Shown piece by piece: positions 29,237 to 40,700 of a stretch of 64,000 bases of DNA. A model generated the notes under the pieces. It searched no databases. It had not been told where the DNA came from and saw only the letters and a list, made by a program, of their open reading frames with translations. Position numbers and translations under genes: made by a program. How positions within the stretch are numbered: the stretch's first letter is position 1; each line of letters begins with the position of its first letter. The stretch is taken from NCBI GenBank assembly GCA_030672305.1, contig DAOVGR010000004.1:1-64000 (forward strand). The letters run 5' to 3'. The DNA comes from Thermoplasmatales archaeon. Lineage in GTDB: Archaea; Thermoplasmatota; E2; DHVEG-1.

Positions 29237-30853
29237 TCACAGAAATCTTCTTAGACGCACGAACCTGAGAATAATAAATCCTTTTGCTGTTATTTCAATC
29301 GGTTCGATACCCGGTGCAGTGACGTTTACTATAACCTTTATGAAGCCAAATCCGAATGGGCTTTCACTAAATACCTCTGTTGAACCTACTTCAATGACGG
29401 GTATAGTTCCATTTCTATCTAAAAGTGTCTTTTTAATCAATCCTCTTCTGTTTACAGTGATATTCCATGTTATATCGTTGATATCTACATCTCCAGTGTT
29501 TTCAATATTTACCTTAATAGAACGACCAAGACCACGTTTTATAGATACCTTGAATCCAGGCTCAATAGGTTCTTCTTCCTGTATAAATATAGATACAAAT
29601 ACACTTCCACTACCCCCATTTGAGGATATATCAATATTTCCACCGTAATATCCAGACATACCTGATGTATCGACAACACTGACTGTTATGATATCATGCT
29701 CTCCTTCTGAAGAACCACTTGTTGGAGTTACCTCCATCCAGTCCAAGCTCTCAGATATCGTGTAGGATAATGTTTGCTGCCCACTATTCCAAATTTCAAA
29801 TGTATCACTCCCTGCCCAACCTTGGTTGTGCTCACCAAAGTTGATATTGTTAGGAGAATAGGCTAATTCTGGATCATCATAATAATCAGTAATAATTGCT
29901 GCTGTATCATCTCCTTGATGAATCTTCTGAGTAACATTTTCCAAAGCAGTATATTCTGCAAGATTGATCCCACATTGTGGGCAATCACCAGTTCTTCCCC
30001 ATACATATGCATCATAAGTAATGACTAATGGTTCACCATCTTCAACAGGTTCAGATAGATTCCACCAAATAGTACTTCCATCTTCTGATACATAAGTCGG
30101 ATCAATATTTGATACGTTTGCATAATAGGTAACTTCTGGTAAATAATCAACGATTTTTACATCAGTTAAATTATATACACCATAATAAAAAAGCTCGATT
30201 TTGAATGTAACTGTTTCAGTTACATATTGAAAGGTTTCATTAACCCATTCCCCAGTATCAGCATCTTTTACTTTTTTTACAAAAGAAGGGTCTGGTGGAG
30301 CACCATTTACTATTGCATCAGAGTCTCCATAAAGATCCCAGTCGCAGCCTGTTTCAAAAGCAAAAACCTCTACATAGTTTTCATGTTCACCATATTCGTT
30401 TACATATGCTTCAAATTCTATTGAGACGCTCTCATCATCATAGAGGATTATACCATAATCATCACTTAAATTCCAAAAAATTTGGCTACCATTGATAAAG
30501 CTTTCATTATAGAAAAAACTCCCTTCATAGTTTAGTTCAGAGGGTAAATCATCTATTACCTGTATTTCCTCTGCTGAACAACCAAAAAGACAGTTCTTAT
30601 GATATGTTATTGTTATGTTAAAGAGTACTGTTTCAGACAGCTCTACGTCGTAATAATCAACCCATCCCTCAATATCAGAATCCCATACCTTTTTTGTAAC
30701 ATTAATAGGATGGACAGGACATAAATCACATTCTAATTCATTTATATATACTTCACATTTTTCATAAGTTTCGTTTATTGCACCTAGTACTGTAAAAGAA
30801 GAAAAGATCATCATAATTGTCAATACTACACTAATTCCAATTCTTCTATTCAT
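29237..30853 (-). CDS. Secreted DUF11-like repeat protein
   Basis: Two repeats VKKVWDSDIEGWVDYYDVELSETVLFNITITYH / VKKVKDADTGEWVNETFQYVTETVTFKIELFYY; start reset to MNRRIGIS preceded by GGGAGAT. Confidence 0.85.
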   Translation of the reverse strand: MNRRIGISVVLTIMMIFSSFTVLGAINETYEKCEVYINELECDLCPVHPINVTKKVWDSDIEGWVDYYDVELSETVLFNITITYHKNCLFGCSAEEIQVIDDLPSELNYEGSFFYNESFINGSQIFWNLSDDYGIILYDDESVSIEFEAYVNEYGEHENYVEVFAFETGCDWDLYGDSDAIVNGAPPDPSFVKKVKDADTGEWVNETFQYVTETVTFKIELFYYGVYNLTDVKIVDYLPEVTYYANVSNIDPTYVSEDGSTIWWNLSEPVEDGEPLVITYDAYVWGRTGDCPQCGINLAEYTALENVTQKIHQGDDTAAIITDYYDDPELAYSPNNINFGEHNQGWAGSDTFEIWNSGQQTLSYTISESLDWMEVTPTSGSSEGEHDIITVSVVDTSGMSGYYGGNIDISSNGGSGSVFVSIFIQEEEPIEPGFKVSIKRGLGRSIKVNIENTGDVDINDITWNITVNRRGLIKKTLLDRNGTIPVIEVGSTEVFSESPFGFGFIKVIVNVTAPGIEPIEITAKGFIILRFVRLRRFL

Positions 30854-30969
30854 GTTCTTATATCTCCCATCAATTCTACATTTATCAACTAAGATATTTA
30901 TAAACATCGTAGTATATATAAATTACTATTTATGTATTCTAGTTTGTCGATTTTTAAATAAAATTGTGT

Positions 30970-31587
30970 TTAAATATGTCCACCGAGCAATATAGATGTT
31001 CCAACACAGATGAACGCAGTGATAGTTCCAACAAGCAACATTTGAATTCCATATTTTATCATGCTTTCATCACTTATTTTTGCTAGATATACACCTAACA
31101 ATGACAATACTAAAAGGGTTATTATTATACTTGAAACAAAGGCTAATTCAGATGATATAATCTCAAAATTGACCATAAAAAACGGAGAAATAACAAGCAT
31201 TGCAGCAATAGCAGGAGATACACCATCAACTATAGCGGCATAAATTGTAGCAAATCTATGTGATTTACCATGCAGACCATCTTTCATATCTTTAAGCATT
31301 GCTCGTTCAAGACCTTTAAGCTTTTTAGTACGCTCTGCTTTTTCAGTCATATAGGCACCACTAACCCCTGAGGCACCCATTGCAATAGAACCAGCCAATC
31401 CAGCACTAATAATTGTTATTGGTTGTAATACACCAGATACATAGGCCCCAATAACAACACCTAGCATTGTAAGAGCTCCATCAAAAGCATTCATTACAAA
31501 ATATCTACGGGTTATTGATGCAGCACCTGATATTTTAGAATATTGTTTCCATCTTTTTATGGTCTTTTTAATCTTTTTTCTTGGCAT
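30970..31587 (-). CDS. VIT1/CCC1-family transporter
   Basis: FVMNAFDGALTMLGVVIGAYVSGVLQPITIISAGLAGSIAMGASGVSGAYMTEKAERTKKLKGLERAML. Confidence 0.85.
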   Translation of the reverse strand: MPRKKIKKTIKRWKQYSKISGAASITRRYFVMNAFDGALTMLGVVIGAYVSGVLQPITIISAGLAGSIAMGASGVSGAYMTEKAERTKKLKGLERAMLKDMKDGLHGKSHRFATIYAAIVDGVSPAIAAMLVISPFFMVNFEIISSELAFVSSIIITLLVLSLLGVYLAKISDESMIKYGIQMLLVGTITAFICVGTSILLGGHI

Positions 31588-31765
31588 ATTCTTTTCACTT
31601 CAAATTCTAGTTTCACATAATGGATTAGAATTAAAAGTTTTTGAATATTTTTTTTTCTATTTTGCGGATAATGGTACTTTAGTAATTAGCTTAATACAAA
31701 AGATTTAAATTTAAATATTTTATTTATTACTTATAAATTTTATTATTAGGGGGATTAAGGAATTT

Positions 31766-33418
31766 ATGAATAAGAAAATATTAGGTGTTTTTGTTTGTAT
31801 GATATTGATAACCACTGCTGTTTTACCTGTGGCAGGTAAACTTAATAAATCAAAATCTAAAGATTTTGTGGAAAACATAAAAATTATTCTTGATGAGTAT
31901 CCTCTTCCACCTCCATTATCAGTTGATATGGTGCTTGAGGAATCTATTTGCCGGAGGATGTCAGTAAGATCATTTACTGGCGAATCAGTTTCAGATGAAG
32001 AATTATCTACAATTTTATGGGCGGCTTATGGTATAACAGAAAATGGTAATCGCTCGATTTTCAATCCAGATGGGACTTATTCAACTATAGTCTATGTGAT
32101 TAGAAGTGAAGCCACTTATAAATATGTTCCTGAGAATCATTCTCTCTCCTTATTTAAAAGTGGTAACTATTTACATCTTGGTCAATATACCTCTCCTATA
32201 AAATTTGGTCTAGTATGGGATATGAATGCTGAATCAGATGAACTGATTGGAATGGCAGATATAGGGATGATATGCCAGAACATATATTTTGATGTTAACG
32301 CTCTTGATTTAGGAACTGTAACGACTGGAATGTATGTCGAGGATCTCTATGAATTAGGGATTCCTTCAAATGAAAAACCAGAAATTATCATGCCATTGGG
32401 ACATCCTTCTTCGCCTTATGATTTTACATATGACCCGCTTCCAGAATCAAACTTGCCACAGGTTGTAGATAATGCACTAAGTCTTGCAGAAGCAATTAAT
32501 AATCGACTTATCGTAAATAATTGGGATGACATACCTTTATCATTGCCTGAAGAATCTCAATTGATGTGGAGCTCATATGGATATTCATACCTATATGATA
32601 ATGTGAATAATAAAAGACATAGGACTCTTCCTAGTGGAATAGGTATATATCCTTTCAAAGTTTTTGCTGCAAACCACAGTGGTGTGTATCAATATTCGCC
32701 AAGTACTCATTCTATTACTGAAATCGTTCAAGGAGATCAAAGAGAAGAGATTAATAACTGTATTGACCCTAATGATATCATAATAACCTCTGCATCTTGG
32801 ATTATAATTCCATTTCTTGATGCCAATCTTGGAGGCTCTCAATATCAAAGATTTTGGTATTATGAGAATGGTGCAATTATAAATAATGTTCTTCTGGAGA
32901 CAGCTGCATTAAATCTTAGAGCCAATGTAATTTATGATATTACTGATGAAGCTGGCCTGCGTTCTGCAATAGGTATATCTTCGCAACCAAATCTTATACC
33001 ATTATCTGTTATTCCAGTCGGTAACCCATTTACTACTCCTAATACCCCACCTGAAATACCAGACATTGATGGCCCAACCAGTGGGTCAGCAGGAACTGCA
33101 TACACTTACACATTTAATTCAGTTGATTCCAATGGCGACGATGTTTATTATAATATAACCTGGGGAGATGGTTATGTTGAAATTTGGGATGGCCCGCATA
33201 CTTCAGGAACAGATTTTGATATTGATCATACTTATGCAAATCAAGGAACTTATACAATTGAAGCAAAAGCAAAAGACACTAATGGAGCTGAAAGCGACTG
33301 GGGAATATTGGAAGTAACCATGCCAAGAAACAAAGTAGCCTTTAATTCTTGGTTCTTGTGTTTTTTAGAACAATTCCCACTGCTGGAGAGACTGTTTAAT
33401 CTTTTAAAAATTTACTAA
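31766..33418 (+). CDS. Secreted tandem SagB-like nitroreductase with PKD domain and PRNK...FPLLERLF C-terminus
   Basis: Signal peptide; CRRMSVRSFTGESVSDEELSTILWAAYG and second copy LSLPEESQLMWSSYGYSYLYDNVNNKRHRTLPSGIGIYPFKVFAANHSGVYQY; PKD SVDSNGDDVYYNITWGDG. Confidence 0.85.
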   Translation: MNKKILGVFVCMILITTAVLPVAGKLNKSKSKDFVENIKIILDEYPLPPPLSVDMVLEESICRRMSVRSFTGESVSDEELSTILWAAYGITENGNRSIFNPDGTYSTIVYVIRSEATYKYVPENHSLSLFKSGNYLHLGQYTSPIKFGLVWDMNAESDELIGMADIGMICQNIYFDVNALDLGTVTTGMYVEDLYELGIPSNEKPEIIMPLGHPSSPYDFTYDPLPESNLPQVVDNALSLAEAINNRLIVNNWDDIPLSLPEESQLMWSSYGYSYLYDNVNNKRHRTLPSGIGIYPFKVFAANHSGVYQYSPSTHSITEIVQGDQREEINNCIDPNDIIITSASWIIIPFLDANLGGSQYQRFWYYENGAIINNVLLETAALNLRANVIYDITDEAGLRSAIGISSQPNLIPLSVIPVGNPFTTPNTPPEIPDIDGPTSGSAGTAYTYTFNSVDSNGDDVYYNITWGDGYVEIWDGPHTSGTDFDIDHTYANQGTYTIEAKAKDTNGAESDWGILEVTMPRNKVAFNSWFLCFLEQFPLLERLFNLLKIY

Positions 33419-33561
33419 TCGAATTTATCCAACGCATCAATCAACTGATGTTTTGCTTTTTCTATAGTCCCAAGTAACATTATGATTTCATCATGTGTTA
33501 TATCTGGCTTGGCTTCATAGAACCACTGACCTTCTTCTTCCCTTATTTCAAATATTTTCAT
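33415..33561 (-). CDS. Unlisted 48-aa acidic small protein
   Basis: MKIFEIREEEGQWFYEAKPDITHDEIIMLLGTIEKAKHQLIDALDKFD with AAGGAGG SD; stop overlaps stop of convergent 31766-33418. Confidence 0.65.
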   Translation of the reverse strand: MKIFEIREEEGQWFYEAKPDITHDEIIMLLGTIEKAKHQLIDALDKFD

Positions 33562-33955
33562 TTTCTGCCTCCTTTTGATTAATTAAAACATCTCATCTAT
33601 GAGTTTCAAGTCTATTATCCATATGCCTAATTGAAGTCTCTTTTTTAATTCTATGGTAAACAAATGACCATTTTAAGGTTTAAAACCCCTTGTTTTTGCT
33701 CATTTTATCGATACATTTATATAGTATTAATGACAAATATTAACGTGCCTAGAAAAATTGATGAAGATATTTAATATCTATCGTCGGTTTATGGGGAGGC
33801 GTGTTGGAGGTAATACCGAAAACAAAACCACCTCTATTTCTAGGCAAATTGTTATTTGATAGATTCTCAAACCTATTTCTAATACTAAGACTACTAATAG
33901 AGCTATAGCACTCCTTCTTTTTTTTATTCAAATAACATAAAGTATAAATACCTAA

Positions 33956-33969
33956 TTAACAACTGTTAA
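33956..33969. promoter_or_regulatory. TTAAC-N4-GTTAA palindrome just after TATA-like TATAAATACC, upstream of hairpin repeat A
   Basis: TTAACAACTGTTAA. Confidence 0.55.
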
Positions 33970-33975
33970 TATTGT

Positions 33976-34057
33976 GAGGCCTAGTCTGGAAATAAAAATG
34001 AATTTTTAGAATAATCTACTTTTTCACGCTTATCTTCCTCCCTCAAACTAGACCTCC
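33976..34057 (+). repeat. Structured repeat, copy A
   Basis: GAGGCCTAGTCTGGAAATAAAAATGAATTTTTAGAATAATCTACTTTTTCACGCTTATCTTCCTCCCTCAAACTAGACCTCC, homologous to copies B and C. Confidence 0.85.
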
Positions 34058-34120
34058 TTTCAATTTATCTTTTTCTTTTTACTTTTAATTGTATTTTTTT
34101 TCCTTATTAAGAGTTAGAAT

Positions 34121-35302
34121 ATGAATAAGAACATCCTAATAAGTGTTGGAATAACAATCCTATTCTTTGGTGTAACCTTGGCACCGGGTATTGGTGGAAT
34201 TTTTCATAAAAAAAGTGAGATACCATCTCCTTTAGAGGATGGATTAATAGCTTATTGGAAGTTTGATGAAACCAGTGGAAATATCGCCCATGATTCAGCA
34301 AATGGTTTTGATGGAACTGTTTATGGTGAAAAATGGGTGAAGGGGAGAATAGGGAATGCATTAGATTTTGACGGAGCTGATGATTTTGTTAATTTACCTC
34401 AAAATGCAATAAATATAATCGGAAATCTAAGTAAAGGCACTATTGCTTTTTGGTTTAACTATACATATAATCTCAATGAGCAAGAGATTCAACCATTATT
34501 CTATTTAGGCATTGATGATGAAAATGAACCTGATAATATGTTCATAATTGAAATTGGTCATAAGAATCCTGCTAATCGGAGATTATATATCACATGGGTA
34601 ATAAACAACAGGATTCCTCTTTGTTTTGATACTGGTTTTAATCTTGAAGAGAAAGAATGGTATCATTTTGCTGCAGTTGTTGGCCCTAATGGAAATACAG
34701 GTTATCTTGATGGCGTTGAATTAGTGAACCGCCATTATAATTTCGGAACTGCCTATGATCAATATTTTTTTTCAGATATACCCGTACAGGATAATTTTAC
34801 TATTGCATATGGAAAAACTGCTGATGGGAAATGTCCACATTTTCTTTATTATAAAGGTATGATTGATGATGTTCGTATTTATGATACTCCTCTATTAGCA
34901 GATGAAATAAATGAAATATTTATTTATAACGGTGATGAATTCCCAAGTACCCCTATAATAGATGGTCCATCCAAAGGAAAAGCAGGTGTTGAGTATTGCT
35001 GGACATTTCATTCGACAGGTCATAATGGAGATGAATTCATTTATACTATTGACTGGGGTGATGGAACCACTAATGAGACAGATTATTATCCACAATGTGA
35101 ACCTGTGGAAGTATGTCATACATATAAGAAAGGGACTTGGAATATTTGTGCAAAAGTCAGGAATATATATGGTTATGAGAGTGAATGGTCAGATCTATTT
35201 AGGGTCAATATTCCAAGAAATAGAGCAACTTATAGTCCCTTATTCCATTGGTTTTTAGATCGATTCCCAATGCTGGAAAGACTGCTATCTTTGCTTAGAT
35301 AA
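34121..35302 (+). CDS. Secreted LamG (concanavalin-like) + PKD protein with PRNR...FPMLERLL C-terminus
   Basis: LIAYWKFDETSGNIAHDSANGFDGTVYG...; PKD TIDWGDGTTNETDYYPQ. Confidence 0.9.
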   Translation: MNKNILISVGITILFFGVTLAPGIGGIFHKKSEIPSPLEDGLIAYWKFDETSGNIAHDSANGFDGTVYGEKWVKGRIGNALDFDGADDFVNLPQNAINIIGNLSKGTIAFWFNYTYNLNEQEIQPLFYLGIDDENEPDNMFIIEIGHKNPANRRLYITWVINNRIPLCFDTGFNLEEKEWYHFAAVVGPNGNTGYLDGVELVNRHYNFGTAYDQYFFSDIPVQDNFTIAYGKTADGKCPHFLYYKGMIDDVRIYDTPLLADEINEIFIYNGDEFPSTPIIDGPSKGKAGVEYCWTFHSTGHNGDEFIYTIDWGDGTTNETDYYPQCEPVEVCHTYKKGTWNICAKVRNIYGYESEWSDLFRVNIPRNRATYSPLFHWFLDRFPMLERLLSLLR

Positions 35303-35338
35303 AATTTATCAACTAAAAGATGTTACCCCTGCGTCTAA

Positions 35339-35419
35339 GGGGTCTAGTTTGGAAGTAAAAATGATTTTTTAGGATAATCCTACTTTTTCATACTTTTCTT
35401 CCTCCCTCAGCTAGACCCT
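35339..35419 (+). repeat. Structured repeat, copy B
   Basis: GGGGTCTAGTTTGGAAGTAAAAATGATTTTTTAGGATAATCCTACTTTTTCATACTTTTCTTCCTCCCTCAGCTAGACCC. Confidence 0.88.
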
Positions 35420-35541
35420 TTACATTTTATTTTTTTTTTGATTTTTACACTCAAAATTCGCTATTTTTACGCAATATCTTAGTTATTGTAACCTTTATAT
35501 ATCATTTATCAGATTGTTTTATTTAGGGGGGACAAGAAAAT

Positions 35542-37665
35542 ATGGATAAAAAGTCTGGTTTGTTGAATAAAACCCTAGTTATAGGAATATTAGTTTTGTT
35601 AATTGGAGCCGGAATTATACCAACTATTAGTGGAGATTATAACAATAATCAAGATACTTTTTCCTTGACTTTTTATACTTTTGATAAGACCGGTACAAAG
35701 AAATGTAAAGTTGAAATATCAACTGATAGTGCAAATATTATTTCTGATATGTTTGAAGAGTTAAAATATAAAATTACTAGTGATCCTACAAGCGATGAAA
35801 CAAAATCTTTGAAAAATGATTTTGTTGAAATCTTAGATTCATATGGTCTTATTCCACAGGGTTTATCAAAGGATTATGTGTTTTCATTGTTGAATCCTAG
35901 ATGGCTCCGAAATACTGGAAATAATAATCCTTTTACAAAGGATAGTGTTCCAAGTTCAAGGGTTTCAACAGTTCGAAATGGTATTCTTCCAGGACCATAT
36001 TCTCATACTGGTTCTGCTGCTTTTTGTAGTCTTGCTGGTGGAGGCGGTGGATTCATTTTCCCACCTGTTATGCTTCCTAGGCCACGTTTAGCTACTGTAT
36101 GGGCAGCATATCTGGGTGGAGTGATTACTGCTGCAAATCTCTTTACTGGGCATGGTTTTGTTGCATATGGTGCTCAATTTGGTGTAGCTTTGGGTTTTAT
36201 GGGTATTGGTCTTTCATTTGCTTACCCTGGTGAGCCTTCTGTTTTTGGTTTTGGTGGTTATGCTTTGTTAGCAATGGTTGGAGCAGAGGATGTTGAAAGT
36301 TATCCACCGAATCAGGATCCGGTTATTTCTGATGAAAATCCTCCAAGTGGGACTTGGGATGTTCCTTTGTCTCTTTCTGAGCTTAGGTTCCATATTAGTG
36401 ATGATGATGGTGATCTTATGAGTTACTGGGTTACTACAGATCCAGATATAGGTTCAGGTCAAGGTCATCTAAAGAATAATGGTGTTTATTCGGTTCCTGT
36501 TAGTAGTCTTGAGTATGATAAACCGTATAGTTGGACAGTTAGAGTTTCGGATGGCAAGGAGACTGTTGAGAAGAAGTTTGGTTTTATAACAGTGGCTGGT
36601 CCGCCTTTTGATCCTTTTGATGATGGCTGGGAGTATCGTAAGATGATTACGATTGATCATAATAAGGTTGCTGGAAGTCTTACGGGTTTTCCAGTGCTTG
36701 TTAGTGTTGTTGATTCTGATTTGCATGATAAAGCACAAAGTGATGGTGATGATATTTTGTTTATGGATGGCTCTGGTGTTGCAACAAAACTTTATCATGA
36801 GATTGAAATGTATGATGATTCTTCTGGTGAACTTATTACTTGGGTAAGTATTTCAAGTTTGTCTTCAACTATTGATACTGTTTTGTATATGTATTATGGT
36901 AACCCAAGTAGTAATAGTCAGCAGTTTCCTGAACGGGTCTGGGATAGTGATTATATTATGGTTCAGCATATGGATATTCAGGATTCTACAATTTATGATA
37001 GTACATTAAATGACAATGATGGATATTTGGTATCAAGTCCTTATAATATTGATGGGGTAATAAGTAATGCAGTTCAGTTTGATGGTAAAGATGATGCAAT
37101 AGAAGTCCCATATGATTCTACTTTAGAATCACCTGATTTAACATTTGAGTTATGGGGCAGAATAACAGGGTCTAGAAGTGATGGTAAGCCTCATAATTAT
37201 TTTGCATTAAAAAGAGGAAGAGATCATTGGGGTAATAATGATGGGCATCAGTTTTCTTTCCAAGGCTATTGGCAGCCTGAGAGTGGAACACGTCGATTCA
37301 GAGCGCTTTACGAAAGAAATAGCGCTCCACAGCAACATGCAGTTGGTGATTCCGTAGGATTGAATAATACATGGTATCATTTTTCAACGACATTTGATGA
37401 AGATACATATAATGCAAAATTCTACATGAATGGATCTCTAAAAGCAACTGAGCCTATGGAATCAGAAGTCATTTGGTATAATGATAATTCAGGTTTTTCG
37501 TGGGCTAAGGATTATAGACCTACGCCTCTTTATATGCATGTTTCAGTTGATGAAACTCGTATTTCTAGTGTAGTTAGAAGTGCGGAATGGACATCGACTT
37601 CTTTTAATACAATGAGTGACCCCTTAGCTTTCTTTAGTCTTGGCCCTGAGGAATCTGCTCCATAG
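35542..37665 (+). CDS. Secreted DUF2341 + LamG domain protein
   Basis: Signal peptide; GWEYRKMITIDHNKVAGSLTGFPVLVSVVDSDLHDKAQSDGDDILFMDGSG; LamG ESPDLTFELWGRITGSRSDGK. Confidence 0.9.
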   Translation: MDKKSGLLNKTLVIGILVLLIGAGIIPTISGDYNNNQDTFSLTFYTFDKTGTKKCKVEISTDSANIISDMFEELKYKITSDPTSDETKSLKNDFVEILDSYGLIPQGLSKDYVFSLLNPRWLRNTGNNNPFTKDSVPSSRVSTVRNGILPGPYSHTGSAAFCSLAGGGGGFIFPPVMLPRPRLATVWAAYLGGVITAANLFTGHGFVAYGAQFGVALGFMGIGLSFAYPGEPSVFGFGGYALLAMVGAEDVESYPPNQDPVISDENPPSGTWDVPLSLSELRFHISDDDGDLMSYWVTTDPDIGSGQGHLKNNGVYSVPVSSLEYDKPYSWTVRVSDGKETVEKKFGFITVAGPPFDPFDDGWEYRKMITIDHNKVAGSLTGFPVLVSVVDSDLHDKAQSDGDDILFMDGSGVATKLYHEIEMYDDSSGELITWVSISSLSSTIDTVLYMYYGNPSSNSQQFPERVWDSDYIMVQHMDIQDSTIYDSTLNDNDGYLVSSPYNIDGVISNAVQFDGKDDAIEVPYDSTLESPDLTFELWGRITGSRSDGKPHNYFALKRGRDHWGNNDGHQFSFQGYWQPESGTRRFRALYERNSAPQQHAVGDSVGLNNTWYHFSTTFDEDTYNAKFYMNGSLKATEPMESEVIWYNDNSGFSWAKDYRPTPLYMHVSVDETRISSVVRSAEWTSTSFNTMSDPLAFFSLGPEESAP

Positions 37666-37776
37666 ATTACTATCTCTGAATTTAGATGCAAAATTAATAA
37701 TATGGGTGCAAATCCATAGAACGTAGAACATTTAAATATCCTATATCTGATTATTTTTATTGAGGGAGGCAAGAAT

Positions 37777-40700
37777 ATAAAAAATAATTCAAGGAAAAAA
37801 ATCATTACTATTTGCGCTCTTCCACTTTTTATTTGTATATCGATTTTTCCTTTTGCGCAGTCTGGATATATGCCAGAGGCGACTGTTGAAGAAAATCGAT
37901 TTTCATTATCTGAGAAATTAAACGGAATGAAGAATACATTCCATATAAGCGAAAGTGGTAATTATAATCCTATTTGGATTGAAACATATGATAATGCCTG
38001 GGTAACATCAATAGATGTATATAACGGCTACATATATGTTGCTGGATCTGTAAATTCTATACCACAAAAACAGAATGATATCCTTCTTCTCAAATATGAT
38101 ACAAATGGTAACTTTATTTGGTCAAAAACATGGAATAAATATCCATATGATGCAGCATGGGGAATTGATGTGTATGGTGGATATATTTATGTTTGTGGAT
38201 ATGGATCAGATTGGCGTTCAGCTATTACTTATTCAAATATTCTACTTTTAAAATATGATACAAATGGCAACTTAATTTGGTCAAGAGATTATGATGATGC
38301 AGATTTTGACTTTGCCTACTCGTTATTAGTGGAAAATAACAGTATATATGTCGGTGGTCAATCTAATTGTGAAAGCTTGGTTTTGAAATATGATCTCAAT
38401 GGATACTTGAAATGGAAAAGAACGTATAGCGAAAGTGAGGAAATGTACAGTGAAATCATACAATTAAGTAGTCATAATGGTTATATTTATGCTGTTGGTC
38501 AAACAGAGGATAGTAAAGGCGATGATGATATACTAATACTAAAATATGATAGTGATAGTAATGTTGTTTGGATGAGGAAATGGGAGACAATTGGCTCTCA
38601 GAAAGCATATGGAATAGATACAACTGATGAAAATGTATATATTTCTGGTTTTGGGGATATTGCAGATGTTGATGCAACAGGACTACTACTGAAGTATAAT
38701 TGTAATGGTGATTTCTTATGGCAGACTTCTTATGAGCATGTAAAATTTGAAAATATCAGAGAAAAAAATGGAAATATTTATGTAACGGGTGAAACGACTG
38801 GTACCTCTGCAGATCCTTTGGATTGGGATATTGTTATTGCTAAATTTGATAGTGAAGGTAATTTGTTAAATGAAGATGTTGTTTATAATTCAGGATGTGA
38901 TATTCCTCGAGATATTGACATTGCTGATGATTCACTTTATGTCTCTGGATCACAAGGTGATGACGCGTTAATTATGAAATTTAGGTTAGATATCTTCAAT
39001 AAAAAAATTTATAGTCAAGAAAAATCTCCTATTATCTATTCGAAAATCCAACTAAATGACGACGTTAGACAATATCTAAGGTTGAATCATGTTTATCCTA
39101 CTTATAAAACTGCTATTTGTACTGAGGATTATTTAGAGGTGATTACTGGTGCAGCAGATTGGTTAATTTGTCTTGCTGAACCATCTGGCAATGGTTACAA
39201 GTGGCCAATAAGTGAGAATGAAAAGGAGTATTACACAAATTTGATGGAGGGAGTACCTGGTGTAAGTTTATTTTTATTGAGAGTTTATGAGGTTACTGGG
39301 GAGGAAATATATCTAACATATGCTGAAGAAGGAATGAATTGGCTTATTTCAATGGCCGTTAGTGAAGGAGGGGGATACAAATGGCCTGAAAAGGAAACAT
39401 CTAGTTATTATCCAACGGGATATTATTATGGAGCAGCTGGTATTGGTAAGGTTTTTCTTGATTTCTATCAATCATTAAAAAATCCTATATATCTACAATA
39501 TGCAGAAGGAGCTGCTAGTTGGATACGTAGTGTAAATGGAATAAAATATGGATGTGAAATAATAGGTGGTGCAGCTGGTATTGGTGATTTTTTCTTAAAA
39601 TTGTATGATGCAACAGGCGACTCTCAGTATCTTAATTATGCTAAAGTTGGTGGTGATTGGCTAATTTCTACTGCAGAGGAATGTCCAGTTGTATTTTTGA
39701 CAGATGTAGGCAACCCATTACATAGAACAAGCCCGATTGAAAATGGATACCTATGGGTGTTTGTTCCTCTTTATTGGATTACCTCAACTGGTTTTGGTCA
39801 TGGCACATCTGGTCCAGTGTACTTTCTTGCAGAGCTATATAATAAATGTAATGAGCAGAAATATTTAGAGTGTGCTGAAAAGGCTGCAAAATGGATTATT
39901 CATGAAGCTGTAATTGAAGGAGATGGTGATATGCAATGGCGATGGAAATATATGCTTGACCAAGGATATTCTATCTTTTCATATAATACTGGTTGGTGTT
40001 ATGGAAATGCTGGGATAGGAAAGGCATTTATGTCCCTCTATGAAGCTACTTCAAATCCATATTATCTTGAGATATTAGAAGAAAGTACAGATTGGCTTAT
40101 TGAGAATGCGATTCCAGATGAAGGAGGATATAAGTGGATTTTTAGGGGACCTAGAGTGGAAACAAGTTGGACCCTATCCGCTATTGCACAGATGTGTCAT
40201 GGTGTTGCAGGTATTGCTGACTATTTTTTGGATTTATACACTATAACAGGTAATTATTCGTATATTTCATACGGGATTGGAGCGACAGAATGGTTAAAAA
40301 ACGTAGCAATAGAAATACCTGAGGGTTACAAATGGGATTGGGCATCAGATTATACCGGTTATGTATTTGGTAGCTCAGGAATTGGTTTATCTCTTTTAAA
40401 TGCATATGGAATGAATTTTCCGCCAGATAAACCATTAAAACCTTCTGGACCGCTATCTGGAAAAACAGGAGCGAAGTATAGTTATAAAACATCAACAGTT
40501 GATCCCAATGGAGACAAGATTAAATACGGTTGGGATTGGGATGGCGATGAGGCTGTTGATGAATGGACTGACTTATACGATTCAGGAGAAACCATAGAAA
40601 CATCTCATTCATGGGATAAAAAAGGAATCTATGATATAAGAGTGAAAGCACAGGATGAACGTGGATTAGAAAGCGAATGGTCAGATCCATTACCAGTCAC

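Noticed and set aside
33749-33931. 60-aa minus ORF containing PRNR and NTPPHKPTID strings
   Set aside because: Order is wrong for a PKD/PRNR protein and there is no convincing RBS; at most a degraded fragment, not enough to call a pseudogene.
38001-38980. Repeated LLLKYDTNGNxIW segments as a DNA repeat array
   Set aside because: They are protein-level beta-propeller repeats with diverged DNA, not a mobile or CRISPR repeat.
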